Below are positions 7,464 to 12,647 of a DNA stretch of 12,695 bases, piece after piece. Made by a program: the position numbers and the translations under genes. The notes under the pieces were generated by a model. That model saw only the letters and a list, made by a program, of their open reading frames with translations. It was not told the origin of the DNA and made no database searches. Location of the stretch: positions 1 through 12,695 of the forward strand of contig CAMLFJ010000035.1 of assembly GCA_946479205.1 (NCBI GenBank), read 5' to 3'. This DNA is from an uncultured bacterium. Its GTDB lineage: Bacteria > Methylomirabilota > Methylomirabilia > Rokubacteriales > CSP1-6. Position 1 is the stretch's first letter. Each line of letters begins with the position of its first letter.

Positions 7464-8297
7464 GTGAGGGTCACGCTCTGGGGGACTCGCGGGTCGCTTG
7501 CCGCCCCAGGGCCGGAGACAGTCCGCTACGGCGGCAACACCGCGTGCGTCGAGGTGCGAGGCAAGAGGAACGCGCTCCTGGTCCTGGACGCCGGGACGGG
7601 GATCCAGCGGCTGGGGGCCATGGTGCGCGGCGGGAGAGGGCGCATCGACCTGCTGCTGACCCATCTCCACATGGACCACATCCAGGGGCTCGGCTTCTTC
7701 GAACCCCTCTACGAGCGGGGCCGCGAGATTCATATCTGGGGTCCCCCGTCGCCCACGCTCGACCTGCGCACCCGGCTGGCCCGGTACCTGTCCCCTCCGC
7801 TCTTTCCGGTTCGGCTGCGGGATCTGCCATGCCGGCTGACCTTGCACAACGTGCCTCCCGAACGCTTCGAGGTCGGAGGGCTCGAGGTCGAGGCCGCGCT
7901 CGTCTGTCATCCCGGGTCGACGGTCGGCTACCGGATCTCCGAAGGGGCCCGCTCGCTCGCCTATCTGCCGGATCACGAGCCCGCCCTGGGGCTCCGGGAG
8001 TTCCCCGGTGAGCCGGAGTGGACGTCGGGCTTCGACCTGGCCGCCGGCGCGGACCTGCTCATCCACGACGCGCAGTACACGACCGAGGAGTACCAGAAGC
8101 GGGTTGGATGGGGGCACAGCTCGATGCGGGACGCGATCGCGTTCGCCACGGTGGCGGGGGCCAGACGATTCGTTCCGTTCCACCACGACCCGACTCACGA
8201 CGACGCCATGCTCGACTGCATCGACTCGGTGGTACGGACCGGCGATCTGCCCTTCGGGTTCGTCGCGGGTACGGAAGGCGCGACCTTCGAGGTCTGA
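7464..8297 (+). CDS. Metallo-beta-lactamase-fold hydrolase (PhnP/RNase Z-like phosphodiesterase group)
   Basis: Product of 277 aa starting at GTG 7464 with the family-typical N-terminus VRVTLWGTRGSLAAPGPE followed by YGGNTACVEV. The metal site is complete: H67-L-H69-M-D71-H72, His149 (CHPG), Asp170 (PDHEP) and His240 (FHHDPTHDD). The GTRGS...RYGGNT group contains phosphodiesterase-like enzymes and MBL domains fused to response regulators or PAS domains, so a PAS protein next door is meaningful. The substrate cannot be predicted; a cyclic nucleotide or phosphodiester is plausible. A longer open frame reaches back to 7365, but that part overlaps the PAS gene out of frame. The Shine-Dalgarno GGGAG (7449-7453) supports GTG 7464. 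Confidence 0.88.
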   Translation: MRVTLWGTRGSLAAPGPETVRYGGNTACVEVRGKRNALLVLDAGTGIQRLGAMVRGGRGRIDLLLTHLHMDHIQGLGFFEPLYERGREIHIWGPPSPTLDLRTRLARYLSPPLFPVRLRDLPCRLTLHNVPPERFEVGGLEVEAALVCHPGSTVGYRISEGARSLAYLPDHEPALGLREFPGEPEWTSGFDLAAGADLLIHDAQYTTEEYQKRVGWGHSSMRDAIAFATVAGARRFVPFHHDPTHDDAMLDCIDSVVRTGDLPFGFVAGTEGATFEV

Positions 8298-8376
8298 GCC
8301 TGTGTTAGTATTGAGCCCGTTTCAGGCCCTCGTTCGAGGCCGTCGGAGCGTGGCAGCACGCATGGGAGATCCAGCG

Positions 8377-8946
8377 ATGCGGAAATTGCAGCGACACAGT
8401 TCCCTCCAGCTCGTGGTCGTATCCGTGCTCGGCGGTCTCCTCCTCCTGGCCATGCCGGCTTCCGTGGTTGCACAGCAGGGCGCGCCGAGCGCGGAGCTCA
8501 AGCGTGTCGTCGGGCGCGTGGAGGTCCTCGCCAAGGGGCAGACCCAGTGGATCCCGGCGGTGGTCGGAGCCCGACTGGCCGAGGGAGACGACATCCGGGC
8601 CTACGCGGGAGCCTCGGCCGAGGTGGCGCTACCCGACACGAGCACGGTCGTGGTGGCCGAGAACAGCCGACTCCTTCTGACGAAGATGGAGTATGACCCC
8701 CAGAGCCAGAGCCGGCTGATTCTCCTGCATCTGGTCGTGGGGAAGGCGCGTGCGACGGTTGCGCAGGCCGCCGTCACGCTGGCCCGGATCCGCCAGTCGA
8801 ACTTCGCCATCTCCACGCCGACGGCCGTGGCGGCGGCGAGGGGAACGATCCTGTGGGTCTTCACGGACGGCCAGAAGAGCATGATGGCCGTCGAGCCCGA
8901 GATCGGCTTCACCGAGGGCAGCTCCCAGGGCGTCTGGAGACAGTAG
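8377..8946 (+). CDS. FecR-domain exported protein
   Basis: Product of 189 aa. The signal peptide spans residues 1-32 (MRKLQRHSS, then a long hydrophobic run, cleavage likely after SVVA32). The rest is a FecR domain: a VVGRVEVLAKGQTQWIPAVVG strand pair, GDDIRAYAGASAEVALPDTSTVVVAENSRL (about 68-98) and the closing ISTPTAVAAARGT segment. Stand-alone periplasmic FecR proteins of this kind are common in GC-rich environmental bacteria and bind envelope or surface polymers, unlike the true FecR sigma regulator; the function is not known. ATG 8377 is preferred over ATG 8362 because GGGAGA (8364-8369) is correctly placed for it. It is followed after 3 nt by a lipoprotein gene. The 79-nt gap upstream (8298-8376) has a small hairpin but no clear promoter. 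Confidence 0.82.
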   Translation: MRKLQRHSSLQLVVVSVLGGLLLLAMPASVVAQQGAPSAELKRVVGRVEVLAKGQTQWIPAVVGARLAEGDDIRAYAGASAEVALPDTSTVVVAENSRLLLTKMEYDPQSQSRLILLHLVVGKARATVAQAAVTLARIRQSNFAISTPTAVAAARGTILWVFTDGQKSMMAVEPEIGFTEGSSQGVWRQ

Positions 8947-8949
8947 CCG

Positions 8950-9585
8950 GTGCGGCGCCCGCTGGCCGTCGTGCTCCTGGCACTCCTCGCCGGTTGCGCC
9001 ACGGCCCCGGGGCCGACCGGCCGCCCGTCAACCCTGTCCGAGCTGCTGCTGGCCCTCGACGCGTCCGAGAAGATGGGCGGCGATCCGCGCTGTCGCAGTC
9101 GCAGCCTGAGCGCCACGGAGGTGGTGGTTCCCGTCGAGCTCACCGCTCAGGGTGTCTCCGGCCGCTGGACCGAGCGCTGGACGGTGGATCGCTGTGGGAT
9201 GGCGGTGCCCTACGTGGTGAAGTTCGACCGGGCGCCGGACGGAGACCTCGACGTGAGCATGCAGCGCGAGGTGCCCGAAGCGGAGACGACGACGGTTCCC
9301 GGCGATACCCTCGCAGACCGCATCCTCCAGCGCGACACCCTCGCGTTCCTGGCCCAGCGGGACCTGTCCGAGGCGGGCCCGGAGGCGCGCTGTCGGATTC
9401 GCAAGGTCGTCGGGACGGAGGTCGTGGCGCCCGTGGAGGGCGGCCAGGTCGAGGGCGACCGGCCCATCGCCGGGCGGTGGGTGGAGCGCTGGACGCTCGA
9501 CCGGTGCGGAACGTCGGTCGCCTACATGATTCGCTTCACCACCACCCCGAAGGGCACCACCTTCATCGCCGAGCCGCAGCGCTGA
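8950..9585 (+). CDS. Lipoprotein with two duplicated Cys-paired halves
   Basis: Product of 211 aa from GTG 8950, with Shine-Dalgarno GGAGA at 8936-8940. The lipobox LLAGC puts the lipidated Cys at 16. The mature protein contains two copies of one ~60-residue unit. Copy 1 runs RCRSRSLSATEVVVPVEL...GRWTERWTVDRCG (Cys48, Cys82) and copy 2 RCRIRKVVGTEVVAPVEG...GRWVERWTLDRCG (Cys148, Cys186), offset by 100 residues. Each likely forms a disulfide between its two Cys. The repeated core V-V-P/A-V-E...G-R-W-x-E-R-W-T-x-D-R-C-G is beta-rich. I do not recognise a named family. The adjacent FecR gene suggests an envelope role. Confidence 0.8.
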   Translation: MRRPLAVVLLALLAGCATAPGPTGRPSTLSELLLALDASEKMGGDPRCRSRSLSATEVVVPVELTAQGVSGRWTERWTVDRCGMAVPYVVKFDRAPDGDLDVSMQREVPEAETTTVPGDTLADRILQRDTLAFLAQRDLSEAGPEARCRIRKVVGTEVVAPVEGGQVEGDRPIAGRWVERWTLDRCGTSVAYMIRFTTTPKGTTFIAEPQR

Positions 9586-10100
9586 TCGGGCCCGACGAGG
9601 GGGGAGCGGGGCCGCGCTGGTACGCCGTGCGCACTCGCTCGCGCCACGAGAAGCAGGTGCACGCGCAACTCGCCGACCGCCCGGGGATCGGCGTGTTCCT
9701 GCCCCTCCGGGAGCGACGCAGCCGGTGGAAAGATCGGGTCAAGCGGGTCCAGGAGCCGCTGTTCCCCGGTTACTGCTTCGCCCGCTTCCGCCACCTGGAT
9801 CGGCTGCGGGTGCTCAAGGCCGTCGGCGTGGTGGGGCTGGTGGGCCCGAGCGGGGAGCCCGAGCCGATCCCCGACAGCGAGATCGAGGCGATCCGCACGC
9901 TGGCCGGTAGCCGTCTCAGCTACGAGCCTTTCCCGTTTCTCGCCGAAGGGATGATGGTCGAGGTGATCCGGGGGCCTCTCATGGGAGCCCGCGGACGACT
10001 GCTCCGAAAGGATCGTGAGTTCCGCGTCGTCCTGTCCGTGACCCTGATCCGGCAGTCGGTCTCGGTGGAGATCGACGCGGCCGACGTCACGCCGGTCTGA
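9582..10100 (+). CDS. NusG/RfaH-like transcription antitermination factor, apparent CTG start
   Basis: Product of about 172 aa. Residues 13-110 are an NGN domain (WYAVRTRSRHEKQVHAQL; FLPLRERRSRWKDRVKRVQEPLFPGYCFARF), followed by a KOW-type domain (about 118-172; EGMMVEVIRGPLMGARG). Such specialised NusG paralogues (RfaH, UpxY, LoaP types) promote read-through of long operons, often for polysaccharide or secondary-metabolite synthesis. The first strand WYAVRT must be included, but no ATG, GTG or TTG precedes it in frame. The best candidate is CTG 9582, overlapping the lipoprotein stop as CTGA, with no Shine-Dalgarno. The only downstream alternative, GTG 9627, would cut the NGN domain. It converges on the minus-strand gene with only 7 nt between stops. 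Confidence 0.82.
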   Translation: MIGPDEGGAGPRWYAVRTRSRHEKQVHAQLADRPGIGVFLPLRERRSRWKDRVKRVQEPLFPGYCFARFRHLDRLRVLKAVGVVGLVGPSGEPEPIPDSEIEAIRTLAGSRLSYEPFPFLAEGMMVEVIRGPLMGARGRLLRKDREFRVVLSVTLIRQSVSVEIDAADVTPV

Positions 10101-10107
10101 CGGGAGG

Positions 10108-11061
10108 CTACCGCTTCGGGTTCCTGACCGGGACCTCGTTCGGGTCGAGCATCAGCGTGCCGATTTCCCGCCCGTAGTGATCGTACTGCCAGCGGATGAT
10201 GGCCACACCCTGGCGCCGGTCGGTCTTCAGGCGTTGATCAATCCCGAGATAGCGCTCTTCCACCGTGTTCCGGTTGGCGTCGTACTGCCAGCGAACGATG
10301 GCGACCCCGCGGTTCTTGTCCTCTCTCAGCTGGCCGTCCGGTCCCAGGTAGCTTTCCTCGACGGTCTTCCCGTTCGATCCGTACTGCCAGCGCACCGCGG
10401 CGACCCCACGCAGCCGATCGAGGGTCGGCCGTCCGTCGGGGCCGAAATAGCTCTCCTCAATGGTGTTTCCGTCGGGATCGTACTGCCAGCGGACGATGGC
10501 CGCGCCCAGGCGCCGGTCTGCTTTCAGCTGCTCGTTGAGTCCGAAGTGTCTCTCCTCGACCGGCTGACCTTGCGGATCGTACCGCCAGCGGAACATGGCC
10601 AGGCCGGAATCCTTTGCTTCCTTCGGTCGATCGTCGGCACCGAGGTTTCTCCACTCGACCGGATTCCGCTTCTCGTCGTACCGGAGCGCGATCGCGTATG
10701 CCCCGTCCTGGTTGGCCGTTGGCCTGCCGCCCGCATCGAGGAAGACCCGCTTCTCGATCCCTTCGGGATGCTCGATGCGGATCGTGGCGACGCCGGAGGT
10801 GGGATCGGGGGTCAGCGCGCCGCCCTGCCGGTGGTCCACGCGCACGATGCGACCGCCCTGATAGACGAAGTGATAGCAGCCGCTGTCCCGGAGGGTGGCG
10901 GCCGACTCGCGGGAAGTGCCCTGGATCGCGTAGCGGGAGTCGAGGAAGATGTGGGGATAGCAGTCGGACTGGGTGGTGGCGGTCGTCGCGCATCCGGCCA
11001 GCACGACCATCCCCAGCCCCAGCGCCGCGGCCAGGCCGCAAGAGCTATTCACGTTGGGCAT
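10108..11061 (-). CDS. Lipoprotein made of tandem 33-residue YD-type repeats
   Basis: Product of 317 aa. ATG 11061 is chosen because GGAG lies 7 nt upstream and it gives a proper lipoprotein signal, with lipobox VLAGC and Cys24. Residues about 95-317 are repeats of the form GVAxxRWQYDxxGNTVEExYLGxDGxxxxD. The conserved Tyr recurs exactly every 33 residues (128, 161, 194, 227, 260, 293), and a degenerate first unit (RIEHPEGIEKRVFLDAGGRP) is 3 residues shorter. The pattern resembles RHS/YD-like and 'YDexGNxxeeayfDadGkP' repeats known in many surface proteins, but it is not a full RHS protein. Outer-membrane anchoring and a binding or scaffolding role are inferred. It may be cotranscribed with the upstream DRR gene, 78 nt away. 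Confidence 0.8.
   Translation of the reverse strand: MPNVNSSCGLAAALGLGMVVLAGCATTATTQSDCYPHIFLDSRYAIQGTSRESAATLRDSGCYHFVYQGGRIVRVDHRQGGALTPDPTSGVATIRIEHPEGIEKRVFLDAGGRPTANQDGAYAIALRYDEKRNPVEWRNLGADDRPKEAKDSGLAMFRWRYDPQGQPVEERHFGLNEQLKADRRLGAAIVRWQYDPDGNTIEESYFGPDGRPTLDRLRGVAAVRWQYGSNGKTVEESYLGPDGQLREDKNRGVAIVRWQYDANRNTVEERYLGIDQRLKTDRRQGVAIIRWQYDHYGREIGTLMLDPNEVPVRNPKR
10150..10790 (-). repeat. 99-bp tandem coding repeats
   Basis: On the plus strand the word GTACTGCC or GTACCGxC begins at 10183, 10282, 10381, 10480, 10579 and 10678, an exact 99-bp period, encoding the 33-residue protein repeats. The last four genic units (10183-10480 side) are most alike (TACTGCCAGCG in each), which suggests recent duplication or gene conversion. 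There are no unique spacers, so it is not a CRISPR. Confidence 0.9.
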
Positions 11062-11139
11062 TCGCGTACTCCGCGCGTCCCATGATACACGGCGGGCGCG
11101 GAGTTCCATAACTGTGAGCGCTGGACTCGGCGAGCGGGG

Positions 11140-11418
11140 TCAGTTCGCGCGGGCGGCCGAGGGCGCACCGGGCGCCAGCTCGACGATCAGTGCCGGCAGG
11201 CCTGGATCGCCTCCGATGCCCAGGACGTGGCTGTTCTCGCGCTGCCCCCGCCGCTCGCTGCGCCGACGCTCGGGTTTGTGCGAGTCTGGCCGCTCACGCC
11301 GCTCGGACATTCGCCGATCGACAAGCACGTCGACCTCAGGATTTCCCAGGAACTGGCGCTGTAGATCCGCATAGACTTCGGGGTAACCTCGGGTCACGAT
11401 GAACAGGTAACGCGGCAT
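11140..11418 (-). CDS. Small Arg-rich 'DRRxxERR' protein
   Basis: Product of 92 aa with no signal peptide. The N-terminal half (MPRYLFIVTRGYPEVYADLQRQFLGNPEVDVLVDRR) looks like a short alpha/beta segment ending in a strand. DRRMSERR (34-41) and ERRRSERR (50-57) follow, then a hydrophobic end (LPALIVELAP). Short proteins with 'L..F.....V.V..DRR..ERR' architecture recur in GC-rich soil bacteria; I know of no function. ATG 11418 has GGAG 9 nt upstream. A longer open frame to 11838 exists but overlaps another gene and lacks a start signal. It has its own sigma-70-like promoter. Confidence 0.72.
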   Translation of the reverse strand: MPRYLFIVTRGYPEVYADLQRQFLGNPEVDVLVDRRMSERRERPDSHKPERRRSERRGQRENSHVLGIGGDPGLPALIVELAPGAPSAARAN

Positions 11419-11475
11419 CTGCCGGTTCTCCAAGCAGCCCGGTCGTTCAGGACAAAGAGGCTGGAAGCTTGAGGA

Positions 11476-11505
11476 ACTGTAAGAAGGGAGGACCGTCCTT
11501 GTCAA
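11476..11505 (-). promoter_or_regulatory. Sigma-70-type promoter for the DRRxxERR gene
   Basis: On the minus strand a perfect -35 TTGACA (11505-11500) is followed after 18 bp by TACAGT (11481-11476; 4 of 6 matches to TATAAT). Transcription would start near 11469, giving a ~50-nt leader before ATG 11418. The -35 is embedded in a palindrome. Confidence 0.5.
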
Positions 11506-11510
11506 GGACG
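11494..11510. promoter_or_regulatory. 17-bp palindrome over the -35 element (candidate operator)
   Basis: CGTCCTTGACAAGGACG (minus strand) has perfect 8-bp arms around one central base. The -35 hexamer TTGACA sits in its middle, so a bound dimer would block RNA polymerase. It also lies 19 nt after the stop of the preceding minus-strand gene, so a hairpin terminator is the alternative. However, the loop is only 1-3 nt and no T-tract follows. Confidence 0.5.
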
Positions 11511-11528
11511 ATCCCCGCGGGTCCCGTG

Positions 11529-11912
11529 CTAGCGGTGGAAGGCCCCCTCGACCTTGTGGCGCTCTTCGTGGGCCAGGCAGGCCCCGTCTTCGTCCGAGCA
11601 CACGATGATATGCCGCACGGTATGGCATCCGGCCACCCGACCCAGCTGCATCGTGCGGCCTTCGGTGGCCGCCCAGCGGGCTTCGGCGCGCGCCACGTCG
11701 CCACCCAGGGACGCGCAGAAGTTCCGACTCACGCCCTGGCTCCGCGCGAGGACATACAACGTGTCGCCGCTCGTCCGGAGCTGGACGTCGTGCCCGGAAA
11801 AGCCAGCCGATTGCCCGGAGAAGCCAGCCGAGCTGCATCCGGCGATCGTGGTCAGCAGGGTGAGGAGAAGGACCGAAAGGATTCGGGGCGGGCTACTCGG
11901 TGCGCTGGTCAT
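11529..11912 (-). CDS. Small lipoprotein with C-terminal HExxH-like motif, under c-di-GMP riboswitch
   Basis: Product of 127 aa. Signal peptide with lipobox TIAGC, lipidated Cys26. The mature N-terminus carries a 7-residue duplication (SAGFSGQ/SAGFSGH). The C-terminus is CLAHEERHKVEGAFHR, i.e. H115-E116-x-x-H119-x3-G123-x-x-H126. This resembles the zinc-binding HExxHxxGxxH of metzincins with one extra residue, and 'AHExxHxxxGxxH' endings I remember in small uncharacterised lipoproteins. Four Cys besides Cys26 (in FCASLGG, AGCHTV, IVCSDE and ACLAHE) could form disulfides. At this size peptidase activity is uncertain and metal binding more likely. ATG 11912 has AGGAG (11924-11920) 7 nt upstream, held inside a hairpin. 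The leader holds a sigma-54 promoter and a GEMM-I aptamer. Confidence 0.82.
   Translation of the reverse strand: MTSAPSSPPRILSVLLLTLLTTIAGCSSAGFSGQSAGFSGHDVQLRTSGDTLYVLARSQGVSRNFCASLGGDVARAEARWAATEGRTMQLGRVAGCHTVRHIIVCSDEDGACLAHEERHKVEGAFHR
11791..11832 (-). repeat. 21-bp tandem duplication in lipoprotein gene
   Basis: Two adjacent 21-nt copies (11791-11811 and 11812-11832) differ at two positions, beginning TGCCCGGA on the plus strand. They encode SAGFSGQ and SAGFSGH immediately after the lipidation site, lengthening the linker between membrane and domain. It is in frame and could vary in copy number. Confidence 0.85.
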
Positions 11913-11915
11913 GAT

Positions 11916-11938
11916 GGGTCTCCTGTTGCGGGAGACCC
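11916..11938 (-). promoter_or_regulatory. Shine-Dalgarno-sequestering hairpin (riboswitch expression platform)
   Basis: On the minus strand GGGTCTCC (11938-11931) pairs perfectly with GGAGACCC (11923-11916) across the 7-nt loop CGCAACA. The Shine-Dalgarno AGGAG of the lipoprotein gene (11924-11920) lies almost wholly in the 3' arm, 4 nt before ATG at the hairpin base. Formation would block ribosome access. Confidence 0.75.
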
Positions 11939-11962
11939 CCTCGACTGCGAGAGTTCACGATA

Positions 11963-12056
11963 CCCTTCCTTCGACAACCCGGCCGTCAGGCTACTGCAAC
12001 CTGACCCGTGGTTTTGCGTCCCCACCTCGCGGTGGGTTTGCCCTTATCGGGAAGGG
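11963..12056 (-). promoter_or_regulatory. Cyclic di-GMP class I riboswitch (GEMM-I) aptamer
   Basis: The minus strand carries the class hallmarks in order. These are AGGGCAAACC (12044-12035), a hairpin CACC-GCGA-GGTG with a GNRA tetraloop (12030-12027), then GGGACGCAAAACC (12022-12010), a second arm GTCAGG/CCTGAC (12005-12000 with 11990-11985), and GGCCGGGTT closing (11984-11976). P1 is CGATAA (12049-12044) with TTGTCG (11977-11972), extended across an AA bulge by CCCTTCC (12056-12050) with GGAAGGG (11969-11963). This matches the Vc2-type consensus as I know it, with AAAACC where AAAGCC is commonest. It lies in the leader of the HExxH lipoprotein gene and should bind c-di-GMP. Confidence 0.9.
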
Positions 12057-12087
12057 GTCTCTTCCGCTGCTATTGTCCAGAGAGAGG

Positions 12088-12104
12088 GGCAACAGTTGTG
12101 CCAG
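12088..12104 (-). promoter_or_regulatory. Sigma-54 (RpoN) -24/-12 promoter driving the riboswitch leader
   Basis: On the minus strand CTGGCACAACTGTTGCC matches YTGGCAC-N5-TTGC exactly (GG-N10-GC). The -12 C at 12089 predicts a start near 12077 (a G on this strand), about 20 nt before the extended P1 stem, so the whole aptamer would be transcribed. The element is nearly palindromic (GGCAaCAGTTGtGCC), so the plus strand also shows GG-N10-GC, with a poorer -12. Confidence 0.7.
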
Positions 12105-12212
12105 CGCAGACCAGGGGAGCCCACAAAGGAAAAGGGGCTGCTAAATCAGGATGTTAACGCGCGTACGGGTGGTCAAATAGCAGGCCGGTCCGAGGGGTCG
12201 GAAGTCCAATTA
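12105..12212 (+). other. Hairpin-rich leader region of the downstream lipoprotein gene
   Basis: No protein-coding signal is seen. AGCCC (12118-12122) can pair with GGGCT (12135-12139). Alternatively GGCTGCTA (12136-12143) pairs with TAGCAGgCC (12178-12186, one bulged G); the two helices overlap and exclude each other. TCCGA-GGGG-TCGGA (12189-12202) is a perfect 5-bp hairpin next to the likely ribosome-binding region. The stretch 12121-12180 is less GC-rich than its surroundings. It could be a structured 5' leader; I do not recognise a riboswitch class. An ATG at 12151 opens a 9-codon frame only. Confidence 0.35.
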
Positions 12213-12536
12213 CTGACACAGCGGGCGCCGAAAGGTGTCGGGCGACTCGTTGGCCCTGCGGTCGCTGGCGTGTGCCTGGTCCTGCTCACCGCGGCCTGCG
12301 CCTCCTTCGTCTGTCGCCCGCTGAGCGTCACGGTGGCGGAGAAGGAGGAGCGCGCGGGCCTGGACATGGTACCCCGCGGCGTGGAGACTACCGCGACCGG
12401 ACGCCTCGATGTTCTGCGTGCTCCGGAAATCGTTCGCGACTACTGGGTGCGGGCCGGGGACGGGACCTGGTACCGCGTCTCCCTCGACAAGTTCCGGGCG
12501 GCCGAGGTTGGCCGGCCGCTGGAGCTCTGCCAGTAG
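12213..12536 (+). CDS. Small lipoprotein, apparent CTG start
   Basis: Product of about 107 aa. In this frame no ATG, GTG or TTG lies close upstream. CTG 12213 gives a textbook lipoprotein signal: basic start TQRAPKGVGR, hydrophobic VGPAVAGVCLVLL, lipobox LTAAC with Cys29. GTG 12270 would leave only 9 residues before the Cys. GGAAG (12201-12205) is correctly spaced from the CTG. The mature part includes VTVAEKEERAGLDMVPRGVETTATGRL and ends WYRVSLDKFRAAEVGRPLELCQ, with 2 further Cys. I do not recognise the family. It is transcribed divergently from the riboswitch-controlled lipoprotein. Confidence 0.62.
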   Translation: MTQRAPKGVGRLVGPAVAGVCLVLLTAACASFVCRPLSVTVAEKEERAGLDMVPRGVETTATGRLDVLRAPEIVRDYWVRAGDGTWYRVSLDKFRAAEVGRPLELCQ

Positions 12537-12647
12537 GCACGGAGGGCGAGACCCGCGGCGGCTGGACTGCGCGCCGACCGTGAGGTCATCCGCCAGACGC
12601 TGGCGGCGATTCGCGCGGCGCTCCGTGGCCGGCCCTTTGGGCGGGCA

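Noticed and set aside
8325..8341. Hairpin GGCC...GGCC after the MBL gene as intrinsic terminator or promoter element
   Set aside because: The stem is short with a bulge and no T-tract, and no acceptable -35/-10 or -24/-12 pair is found in 8298-8376.
8853..10100. 415-aa frame including the NusG-like domain
   Set aside because: The N-terminal part is the wrong frame over the FecR and lipoprotein genes. Only the NGN-KOW part is genuine.
10101..10107. Bidirectional terminator between the convergent NusG-like and repeat-lipoprotein genes
   Set aside because: Only 7 nt separate the stops, with no hairpin and T-tract. Transcripts presumably overlap.
10150..10790. CRISPR-like regular repeats
   Set aside because: The 99-bp units are contiguous coding repeats without unique spacers, in a single open frame.
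10177..11085. Plus-strand 302-aa frame opposite the repeat lipoprotein
   Set aside because: The periodicity is only the reverse complement of the 33-residue repeats. The minus frame has the signal peptide, lipobox and ribosome-binding site.
11469..12536. 355-aa plus-strand frame ending in the small lipoprotein
   Set aside because: It would run antisense through the HExxH lipoprotein gene and the riboswitch. The lipoprotein signal near 12213 marks the real N-terminus.
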